This document shows positions 8,976 through 15,405 of a stretch of DNA of 64,000 nucleotides, piece after piece; the stretch's first letter is position 1; each line of letters starts with the position of its first letter. The notes under the pieces are model-generated. The model saw only the letters and a list, made by a program, of their open reading frames with translations, was not told the DNA's origin and made no database searches. Source of the stretch: Cystobacter fuscus (GTDB lineage: Bacteria > Myxococcota > Myxococcia > Myxococcales > Myxococcaceae); NCBI RefSeq assembly GCF_002305875.1, contig NZ_CP022098.1:5208001-5272000 (forward strand). Reading direction: 5' to 3'. The position numbers and the translations under genes were made by a program.

Positions 8976-9290
8976 ATGAGTGGGTTTTCCGTCTTGAATA
9001 CCTTGCTTCTGATCTGGGATGGACGAGATCGCCCTTTTTTCTTGCCATTCATCGGACGGCCTGATGTCAAGATTTTGTATGGTTTTGTCTTGGGTTTGGA
9101 GTCGGCCGCCTTGCGTATGGGGCAACTCGATGAAGAATATGTACGATTCCGAGAGTGGCTGCGAGACGTAAAGCATGAGTTTCCGCCTGATGGATGGCAC
9201 GAACTGTATCTGAGGGAGTCTCAAGGCGACCACTTGGTTGCATGCCTCAGATATCTTGGTCGAGTGGTAGAGTTCCTCGGAAAAAGCTGA
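8976..9290 (+). CDS. Immunity-like protein, paralogue of the gene at 535
   Basis: Predicted soluble protein of 104 residues. It contains RPDVKILYGFVLGLESAALRMGQ, then FREWLRDV and a W-containing strand (GWHELYLRE). This order is seen in the gene at 535-945, so both probably belong to one immunity family. The ATG at 8976 has AGGAT a few bases upstream, but the first 25 residues show no family resemblance and may have been acquired when the transposase remnant next to it was formed. The true conserved part begins near FLPFIGRPD. No toxin precedes it directly. A strong terminator follows 13 bases after its stop. The immunity role is inferred from context. Confidence 0.6.
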   Translation: MSGFSVLNTLLLIWDGRDRPFFLPFIGRPDVKILYGFVLGLESAALRMGQLDEEYVRFREWLRDVKHEFPPDGWHELYLRESQGDHLVACLRYLGRVVEFLGKS

Positions 9291-9302
9291 ACACTTTGTT
9301 CT

Positions 9303-9347
9303 ACCCATGGAGGAACAACGTATAAGGTTGCCTCCATGGGTGTTTTC
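9303..9347 (+). terminator. Rho-independent terminator after the immunity gene
   Basis: Perfect 11-base inverted arms ACCCATGGAGG / CCTCCATGGGT (9303-9313 and 9331-9341) enclose a loop with four further pairs (CAAC/GTTG). They are followed by TGTTTTC. It ends the toxin/immunity transcript and separates it from the displaced Rhs cassette. Confidence 0.85.
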
Positions 9348-9368
9348 AAGGTTCTCCTCCGCGGCCGA

Positions 9369-9997
9369 GCTCGGACCTGACGGGGCGGCTGCGCAGCCTG
9401 CGCGTGTCCTCGGGCACGGTGGCGATGGGGGCGGGGACGGGAGACATCTACCAGCGGACGTACACGTGGAAGGCGGACCAGGTGGTGCGCACGGACACGT
9501 GCCTGCTGGGGCAGAATGCGACGCCGATGCAGGAGACGTACGCCTACGACAGGACGCTGCGCCTGACGGGAGCGGGCCGGACGGCGGGCAACTTCAGCGC
9601 GACGGGTGGGGCGTTTGGCTCGCGAGCCTATACGTATGACGGACGGGGCAACCGCACGGCCATGACGAGCGACGGAGCCACCTTCTCGCTGAACTACGCG
9701 ACAGACAGCGGGCACAAGGACCGGCTGGTGGGGTGGGGCTCGAGCGAGGCCAACAGCCAGTTGGGGTACACGCTGGAGTACGACGCGGAGGGACGCGTCA
9801 CGCGCAAGGCGGACCTTGGAGAGAACACCACCCTGGCGTTTGAGTACGGGCAGTCGGTGGGAGTGGCCACGGAGAGCGTCTTCCGGGCGGTGGCCTCCTT
9901 TTCTCCGCGCCCAGTCCGGGCCCTCGGAGCGGCATCTCCTGCCTCGTGGGCCCCGCCCTCCTGGGACTTGCGCACTACCTCACCCGTCATGCCTTGA
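9369..9997 (+). pseudogene. Displaced Rhs core fragment, part 1
   Basis: Bases 9369-9893 copy 6402-6926 of the first Rhs gene (last YD repeats, e.g. RTYTWKADQVV, YTYDGRGNRTAM). There is no promoter, start codon or signal peptide: the sequence joins the flank of the terminator abruptly at gctcggacc. After 9893 the frame runs into an inserted segment and stops at 9997. It is the 5' half of an orphan Rhs C-terminal cassette whose 3' half resumes at 10542 in the same frame. It would become functional only by recombination with the complete Rhs gene. Confidence 0.85.
9864..9893. repeat. 30-base direct repeat, left of the insertion
   Basis: Exact 30-base copy (begins tggccacggagagcg, ends gggcggtgg) of 10542-10571. 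The base before and the base after differ, so the repeat is exactly 30 long. It occurs once, at 6897, in the uninterrupted Rhs gene. Confidence 0.95.
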
Positions 9998-10148
9998 CCC
10001 GAACCTCCTGGGTGATGGGCCGCCCTACGCCCCTACGGCTCCTCCCCTCATCCAGTCGGTCCGATTCCGGGCCGATTTCCCTCATCTAAGCTGCGCGGTA
10101 ACACAGTTCGGTGACAGGTAGGCCGGTCACCGACAACTCAAAGGATAC

Positions 10149-10490
10149 ATGCTCGACATGCGCTATCACCTCCGTCTGCCTGGGAAGAGAATCTCTTGGT
10201 TGCCAATGATTCTTGGCATGGGGGTCGCCGCATGCGCGGGAGCACAGAAGCCCCTGTCTCTCCCCAAGTACCTACAGGGAGAGTGCTCATATACGCTCAG
10301 TCATGATGAATCCTCATGCACCCTGCGCAGTGGGTGGGAGAATGTTTCGGCCGAGGAGCCTGCGACGGAATCCAGTGGTCAGCTTGTCCGCAACGGCCAG
10401 CAGCTCTTGGATTTGAAGTGTGGCGCTGAAGCGGACGCCTGTGGTATCCGTGTTCGTTGCGTCTGCATGACTTCGTCTCCAAGTCCCTAG
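10149..10490 (+). CDS. Small Cys-rich lipoprotein carried in the insertion
   Basis: Predicted lipoprotein of 113 residues. A basic start (HLRLPGKR) and hydrophobic WLPMILGMGVAAC give a signal peptide with a VAAC lipobox near residue 29. The mature part has six more cysteines (GECSYTL, SSCTLRSG, LKCGAEADACG, RCVC). AAGGA lies close to the ATG at 10149; an in-frame ATG at 10158 gives a better spacing and may be the true start. It is the only gene in the 648-base insertion that splits the second Rhs cassette. The first 255 bases of the insertion (9894-10148) show nothing else. The function is unknown. By position it could be an immunity or accessory lipoprotein, like the Cys-rich lipoprotein at 1930. 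Confidence 0.6.
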   Translation: MLDMRYHLRLPGKRISWLPMILGMGVAACAGAQKPLSLPKYLQGECSYTLSHDESSCTLRSGWENVSAEEPATESSGQLVRNGQQLLDLKCGAEADACGIRVRCVCMTSSPSP

Positions 10491-10541
10491 CGTTCCCTGG
10501 CGCGCTCACCTCGCGTGAGAAGTGAACACCGAGGTGGGCTC

Positions 10542-10571
10542 TGGCCACGGAGAGCGTCTTCCGGGCGGTGG
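10542..10571. repeat. 30-base direct repeat, right of the insertion
   Basis: Exact copy of 9864-9893. Recombination between the two would remove 678 bases, which is 226 codons, and restore an uninterrupted Rhs frame. Confidence 0.95.
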
Positions 10572-12028
10572 AGGTGAATGGGGCCTTCTACAACTACTAC
10601 TACGGCGGGCTGGGACGCTGGAGGCAGAAGAGCTACCCGGGAGGGACGAGCGACGAGTTCTTTTACATGGGGGCCAACCAGTTGCTGGTGGACCGGGAAA
10701 GCAGCGACGTGGTGGCGCCCGTGGCGCACTACACGCAGGACGACTACGTGTGGCTGGAGGGGCGGCCGGTGGTGCTGGTGCGGGGCAAGCTGAGCAATAC
10801 GTGGGCGCGGTTGGCGGACACGTCAGCGGACTGCTCGCGTAACGGGGAGGCAGCGGCGTGTGGGGTGTACTTCCCGGTGACGGACCACCTGGGCAAGCCG
10901 GTGCTGATGTTGGATGACAGTGGGCGGGTGTCGGGAGCGGTAGATTACGAACCGTTCGGCCATGTCAACCGGGTGGGCTTGGTGGCGGAGACCGCGCATC
11001 CGCTCAACAACAACAGTGCCTCCAGCCAGACGCTGGGAGCCATGGAACAGCCCACGGGGACATCGCCGCTGGCCAACAACGCGACTTCCGTGAAGATGCG
11101 GGCCCTGTTCCACAAGGTGGACCTGACGGCGGGCCAGGTGGAGGTGGTGGATGCGAATCTGGGCACGGTGCTGGCGTCCGTGTCGGGAACGGGTCGGGGG
11201 CGGACCTGGTCGGACTGGGTGACGCCCTCCACGGGGCGCGCGAACGTGAGGCTGGCCTGGCCCGGTGGGCCGGCGAACACGACGTCCCAGGGAGTGGTGT
11301 TGGAGGGCTATGAATACCAGCGCTACCAGACGGGGGCCCAACCCTTCTGGATGCCGCTGCGCTTCCCCGGCCAGTACTACGACGCGGAGACGGACCTCTT
11401 CGAGAATTGGAACCGCTACTACGACCCGAGTATTGGCAGGTACTTGCAGCCTGAGCCGATATTGCAGCGGCCGGAAATGCTCAAATGGTACGTCCAGGGA
11501 GCGCGAAACCTCCCCCTATACGGGTACGCTGGAAACAACCCAGTCAACCTCGTGGACCCGACTGGGAAGAATCCCATTGCGTTGTTACTCTGCGCCTTTG
11601 GCGGGTGTGAGGCTGTAGGCGCTGCGGCGGGTTCCGCACTGCTGTGGACTGGCGCGACCATAGGAGCAGCCTGGGCCGGAGCTGAGTTGGGTGCTTGGTT
11701 CAACGAGAAGAAGGACGACGACTCTTGCCCCGCTGATGGACAGGATGACTCCAAGTCTCTTGAAGACATTATGGCAAGCGCAACTCCCGGGCGCGAGACC
11801 AAGGGCCGGGCAGACCAATGGATACTTCCTGGCAATGCGGACAACGCAAATGCTGACTTTGATGCCCTGCGGCCAACTGGGGTGCGTGACATCCCCGATA
11901 AAAGAGGTAGGGTCGGATGGCTTCCCGATGGAAGAACGGTGGTCGTCAGGCCGGAAAGCTCGGATGGTAGACCCACCCTGGAAATTCAAGATGGAAAGAA
12001 GAGGATAAAAATTCGATATGGCCCATGA
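10568..12028 (+). CDS. Orphan Rhs C-terminal cassette with an RNase-like toxin tip
   Basis: Open frame of 486 codons with no convincing start: the GTG at 10568 is only the first possible codon after a stop, and it lies inside the Rhs duplication. Residues 1-295 repeat the core of the first Rhs gene and end with RYYDPSIGRYLQ. NNPVNLVDPTG near 325 marks the toxin junction. The tip (about 335-486) has a hydrophobic Gly/Ala-rich stretch, then an acidic linker, then GRETKGRADQW, GWLPDGRTVVVRP and SSDGRPTLEI with a basic KKRIKIRY end. That final signature resembles RNase-type tips of Bacillus LXG/YeeF-like toxins. This is a displaced Rhs-CT module: probably silent until recombined onto the full-length gene. 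The toxin class is tentative. Confidence 0.75.
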   Translation: MEVNGAFYNYYYGGLGRWRQKSYPGGTSDEFFYMGANQLLVDRESSDVVAPVAHYTQDDYVWLEGRPVVLVRGKLSNTWARLADTSADCSRNGEAAACGVYFPVTDHLGKPVLMLDDSGRVSGAVDYEPFGHVNRVGLVAETAHPLNNNSASSQTLGAMEQPTGTSPLANNATSVKMRALFHKVDLTAGQVEVVDANLGTVLASVSGTGRGRTWSDWVTPSTGRANVRLAWPGGPANTTSQGVVLEGYEYQRYQTGAQPFWMPLRFPGQYYDAETDLFENWNRYYDPSIGRYLQPEPILQRPEMLKWYVQGARNLPLYGYAGNNPVNLVDPTGKNPIALLLCAFGGCEAVGAAAGSALLWTGATIGAAWAGAELGAWFNEKKDDDSCPADGQDDSKSLEDIMASATPGRETKGRADQWILPGNADNANADFDALRPTGVRDIPDKRGRVGWLPDGRTVVVRPESSDGRPTLEIQDGKKRIKIRYGP

Positions 12029-12425
12029 CCTCATGACGGAGACGTATGAGCCCATCGACGTGGGCACCTCGGGGTTCAAGCATCTTGAATGCATGAGCCT
12101 GACCGACACGCGCCTGGGCTTGAAAATTGTCCTCGCCGATGTCGCCAGCGAGCGCGCTGTCGAGCTGACCTTCGAGGGGTTCGTGGGGTACCGGAACATC
12201 AACGAGAGCTTCCGCCTCCGAACCTGGCACGAGCGCAGGCCCTATTCCACGGAGGGGGTTTTCCTGGTGGCTCATTCTCGTTGGCTGGAGTGGCTTCGAG
12301 AGGAGTCGGGAGGCGTTCTGGACCACGTCAACCTCCGTCATTACGCCCTCTACACAGGCGAGGACTGTATTGATGTGGCGACAGAATTTCCTCCCACCTT
12401 CACCAGTGCTCGTTTGGACTCCTAG
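12018..12425 (+). CDS. Probable immunity protein for the orphan Rhs tip
   Basis: Protein of 135 residues starting inside the end of the orphan Rhs frame (11-base overlap). A second in-frame ATG lies at 12033. AAGAGGA is present about 13 bases before 12018. The sequence is soluble, acidic and rich in aromatic residues (FKHLECM, FEGFVGYRNINESFRLRTWHE, HSRWLEWLREESGG, YALYTGEDCIDV). I do not recognise a named family. Position and overlap directly after a toxin tip make it the expected immunity partner, which is inference. Confidence 0.65.
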   Translation: MAHDLMTETYEPIDVGTSGFKHLECMSLTDTRLGLKIVLADVASERAVELTFEGFVGYRNINESFRLRTWHERRPYSTEGVFLVAHSRWLEWLREESGGVLDHVNLRHYALYTGEDCIDVATEFPPTFTSARLDS

Positions 12426-12449
12426 AGCACTGATGTACCGAGGGGGCTC

Positions 12450-12617
12450 ATGAATCGTCGGCTCTCTTTTGCACTGGCCGTGGTCCTGCTCCTGCTGCTC
12501 GTGCTCGCGGTCCCGTACTGCGGGCACTGGTGGCGAATCGACCAGTGCCTCGACGCGGGATGCAGGTGGAACGACGCGCAGGATATCCGCGAGTACCCAG
12601 CGGGTAGTGGTCCGTAA
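12450..12617 (+). CDS. Small membrane or lipoprotein-like peptide, probably truncated
   Basis: Short frame of 55 residues, ATG at 12450 preceded by GAGGGGG. It begins MNRRLSFALAVVLLLLLVLAVPYC, a strong hydrophobic export or anchor segment, followed by DQCLDAGCRWNDAQ. A CLDxGGxWN motif after such a leader is a recurrent feature of small myxobacterial proteins; here the part after it is short and lacks the usual second cysteine, so the gene is probably truncated. It lies between the immunity gene and the terminator-like hairpin at 12644. Confidence 0.45.
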   Translation: MNRRLSFALAVVLLLLLVLAVPYCGHWWRIDQCLDAGCRWNDAQDIREYPAGSGP

Positions 12618-12643
12618 CGCGCTCCCGCATCGGACGACGATGC

Positions 12644-12682
12644 CCACCAGCTGCTCTGAGCCCTCAGAGCGGCTACTGGTGG
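12644..12682. terminator. Terminator-like hairpin between convergent genes
   Basis: Nested perfect inverted repeats: outer CCACCAG / CTGGTGG and inner GCTCTGAG-CC-CTCAGAGC. It sits between the plus-strand toxin operon and the 3' end of the minus-strand acyltransferase gene. No T-run is present, so a bidirectional stop is likely but not certain. It is not duplicated at the left repeat copy. Confidence 0.5.
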
Positions 12683-12697
12683 CGCACTTGAAACCCT

Positions 12698-14338
12698 TCA
12701 CCCCGAGAAGACGGAGCGGCGCTCCTTGAGGAGGGCCTGCAACATGCCTTGGATGGACTCGCGGGTGCGCTCGGTGAGCCGCTGCACCTGGGAGAGGTCC
12801 TCGGCGGCCTCGGGGGGCAGGTCGCCCATGCTGATGGGCTCGCCAAAGCGCAGCGTCCAGCGCGCCGGCAGAGGCGGCAGCGTCACCGGCAGGTAGTCCA
12901 GACCCAGGAAGCCCGCCGGCAGCTTGCCCAACAGCGGCACCGTCTCCTCGGCCCCCACGATGGCCACCGGGACGATGGGCGCGCCCGTGCGCAGCGCCAG
13001 CTTCACGAAGCCTCCCCGGCCGAAGCGCTTGAGCTGGTAGCGCTGGGCGAACGGCTTGCCCATGCCCTGGCTGCCCTCGGGGAAGACGATGACCGGGCGC
13101 AATTCGTCCAACAGCCGCAGCGCGTTCTCCGGGCAGGCGCGCACCGCCCCCAGCCGGTTCATCAGCGTGCCCATCATCGGCGCGTGGAACACCTGGTCCT
13201 CCGCCAGCCAGCGCGCCTCCTGCAGGTCCGGCCGCTCGCGCGAGAGCGCCTGCTGCAACATGGGCCCGTCGAAGGGCAGCGCCCCCGAGTGGTTGGCCAC
13301 CAGCAGCACCGGCCCCGTCGGCACGTGGCTCGCCCCCTGCACCGACACCCGCCAGTAGTGCTCGTAGAGGAAGTCCACCACTGGCTGCAGCACCCCTCCG
13401 AGCGCCGCGTCCTTGCCGTACTCGTCGACCGACGTGCTCCCCCCGAGCCCCAGGCTCGTGAGCGCCGCGTCCACCATGCCCCGCGCCGACACCACCGTCC
13501 GGCTCACCCGCTCGCTCGCCAGCGTCTGGAAGGCGATCTGCCTGGCCAACGAGAGCAGCCCCGACATCCGCGTCCGCATCCGTGGCGGCTCGGCTCCCGG
13601 TGAGGTCGCCGTGAAGAACAGATCCGAGGGACCCGTCGTGTCGAGCGTCTTGGGCCCATCGAGCACGGGCTCCACTTCGGGCGTGGCCTCCGTCTCGGAT
13701 GGTGCCTGCTCGGTCTCGAAGCCCGGCACGTCCACGGGTCCCTCGGGCACCGGCTCGCTCAGCACTTCCTCGATGCCCCGCCGCGTCTCCTCCATCCCCG
13801 CCTGGGCCGCCTCCTGCTCCAGCAGGGCCGACTCGACCGCGAGCACCTCGGCCTCCTGCGTCCTGGGGTGAAGCCGCTCCTCCCGCCCAGGCATCGGGGC
13901 CTCGGGGGCGGTGTGGACCACTGGGGCCGAGGGCGTGGCCGGCTCCGCCGCGAGGCCCATCTCGGCCTCCGTGGCGGGACTCACCCCGGTCGGAGGTGTC
14001 GTCTCCAGGGCCGTAGGCGCCGTGGGCGTCTGTCCCTCCACCGGGGCGGAGCGGACGGCCGTGGCGGGCGCGCGCGTCTTCCCGGAGGGCTTGTTCTTGG
14101 AGGTCGCGGCCTTCTTCTTCGGAGCGGCGGCCTTGGGCGCCTCCGAGGCCTGGGGCTCCGCCGGGCGCGCGGGCTTCTGCTTCGCTCCGGCGGCCTGCTT
14201 CTTCGCCTCGTTCGCCGGAGCCGGCTTCCTCGCCGCCTCGGCGGAGGACGCGGGCTTCACGGACTCGGCCGGGGCGGACTTCGCGCGGGCCTTGGGGGAC
14301 ACGGAGGCGCGCGGCGGGGTGGCTCGTGACCTGGCCAT
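12698..14338 (-). CDS. Lysophospholipid acyltransferase with long Ala/Pro/Lys-rich N-terminus
   Basis: Protein of 546 residues. The last 230 form a PlsC-like 1-acylglycerol-3-phosphate acyltransferase domain, which transfers an acyl chain to a lysophospholipid at the inner membrane. The catalytic NHSGALPFD (NHxxxxD) lies near residue 348 and the glycerol-phosphate-binding PEGS near 420. The first 290 residues are low-complexity (Ala, Pro, Lys, Glu, Thr), resembling a histone-H1-like or linker tail, and are not part of the enzyme family. The ATG at 14338 has AGGAG upstream, lying at the end of the SDR gene. The two genes are 3 bases apart and likely co-transcribed. Its 3' end is duplicated at 1172-1657. 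The substrate is unknown. Confidence 0.8.
   Translation of the reverse strand: MARSRATPPRASVSPKARAKSAPAESVKPASSAEAARKPAPANEAKKQAAGAKQKPARPAEPQASEAPKAAAPKKKAATSKNKPSGKTRAPATAVRSAPVEGQTPTAPTALETTPPTGVSPATEAEMGLAAEPATPSAPVVHTAPEAPMPGREERLHPRTQEAEVLAVESALLEQEAAQAGMEETRRGIEEVLSEPVPEGPVDVPGFETEQAPSETEATPEVEPVLDGPKTLDTTGPSDLFFTATSPGAEPPRMRTRMSGLLSLARQIAFQTLASERVSRTVVSARGMVDAALTSLGLGGSTSVDEYGKDAALGGVLQPVVDFLYEHYWRVSVQGASHVPTGPVLLVANHSGALPFDGPMLQQALSRERPDLQEARWLAEDQVFHAPMMGTLMNRLGAVRACPENALRLLDELRPVIVFPEGSQGMGKPFAQRYQLKRFGRGGFVKLALRTGAPIVPVAIVGAEETVPLLGKLPAGFLGLDYLPVTLPPLPARWTLRFGEPISMGDLPPEAAEDLSQVQRLTERTRESIQGMLQALLKERRSVFSG
12700..13184. repeat. Right copy of the direct repeat flanking the Rhs island
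   Basis: The 3' third of the intact acyltransferase gene, repeated at 1172-1657. The distance between the copies is about 11 kb and contains all the Rhs/immunity genes seen in full. Confidence 0.9.
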
Positions 14339-14341
14339 GGC

Positions 14342-15304
14342 TCAGCTCCTTCGTATCGCCGCCACGGCATCCCGGGCGTGGAACATGGGAATGAAGCCGA
14401 GCTCTTCCTCGGCGCGCTCGCCGTTGGCCACCCACCCGTAGTGCATGTAGTCCAGCAGCGACGAGGGAAAGCCCGGCCCCCCGAGTGACGTCATCGTCTG
14501 CAGGGTGGCGCGGAAGAGCGGGCCGGGCAGGGGCAGGGGCGTGGCGCCCGCCTGGCGGATGAGCCCGGAGAGCGGCAGGACTCCGCGGCCGACGATGTTG
14601 AACTCACCCTCGGCGTTGGCGCTCAGCGCCTGGTACAGCGCGCGCGCGGCGTCCTCCTCGTGCAGCGCCTGCCAGAGCGGATCGTACCCGAGCAGCGTGG
14701 GCACCACGCGGTGGGCGAGCATGCGGGTCGCGGGGTTGTCCATGTTCGGGCCGAACATGGGCGCGAAGCGCAGGACGATGACGCGCGTCTCCGGGTGGCG
14801 CTCGCGGAAGGCGCGCACCTGCTTCTCCACCTCGACCTTGTCGGTGATGAAGCGGCTGCCGGGGCAGCCCATGAGGGGCGTCTCCTCGGGGAGCAGGGCG
14901 GGGTGGCTGGCGCGCGCCCCATAGAGCGCCGTGAGCGAGGGGACGATGAGCCGGGGCACCCGCGCGCGGCCCACCGCGCTCAGCACGTTCATCGTGCCAA
15001 TCACCTCGAGCTCGTGCGCGAGCGAGCCATCGCGCACCGGCCCGTAGAGGAAGGCCAGGTGGTAGAAGACGTCCACGGCGTGCTCGGCGAGCGCGTCGGA
15101 CAGCTCGCTCTCTGCGTCGTGGCGCGTGAGGTCCACGCGGTGGTAGTCGACCTTGGAGCCCTCGGGCTTGGCCACGTCCAGCACGAGGATGCTCTCCACG
15201 TCGGCATCCTGCTCCAGCTGCGGCAGCAGCAGCCGGCCCAGGTCGCCCGCCGCGCCCGTCACCGCGACGCGCAGGCCGCCCTTGCTCGCTTGAGTTGCTT
15301 CCAT
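14342..15304 (-). CDS. NAD-dependent epimerase/dehydratase (extended SDR)
   Basis: Protein of 320 residues from the ATG at 15304, which places VAVTGAAGDLG (Rossmann GxxGxxG) near the N-terminus as expected. A longer frame to 15373 adds residues without family pattern. The expected conserved serine appears in PSLTALYG, but the usual YxxxK catalytic pair reads FITDK, so tyrosine is replaced by phenylalanine. This may mean altered or lost redox activity. VLRFAPMFGP is the usual substrate-side motif. It lies in an operon with the acyltransferase downstream, suggesting a lipid or envelope role, and is divergent from mutL. The substrate is unknown. Confidence 0.75.
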   Translation of the reverse strand: MEATQASKGGLRVAVTGAAGDLGRLLLPQLEQDADVESILVLDVAKPEGSKVDYHRVDLTRHDAESELSDALAEHAVDVFYHLAFLYGPVRDGSLAHELEVIGTMNVLSAVGRARVPRLIVPSLTALYGARASHPALLPEETPLMGCPGSRFITDKVEVEKQVRAFRERHPETRVIVLRFAPMFGPNMDNPATRMLAHRVVPTLLGYDPLWQALHEEDAARALYQALSANAEGEFNIVGRGVLPLSGLIRQAGATPLPLPGPLFRATLQTMTSLGGPGFPSSLLDYMHYGWVANGERAEEELGFIPMFHARDAVAAIRRS

Positions 15305-15405
15305 ACGGGAGGGGGCGTGATAGCGCACCTGGGGGCCGCTTGTCAGCCGCGTTGCGTCCGCTTTACTGGCCAACGTGCCGGGTCCCGTACAGGATATGAC
15401 CTCTC

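Noticed and set aside
9404-9997. The first Rhs fragment as a working gene
   Set aside because: It starts within copied Rhs core, has no leader or promoter, and runs into inserted sequence.
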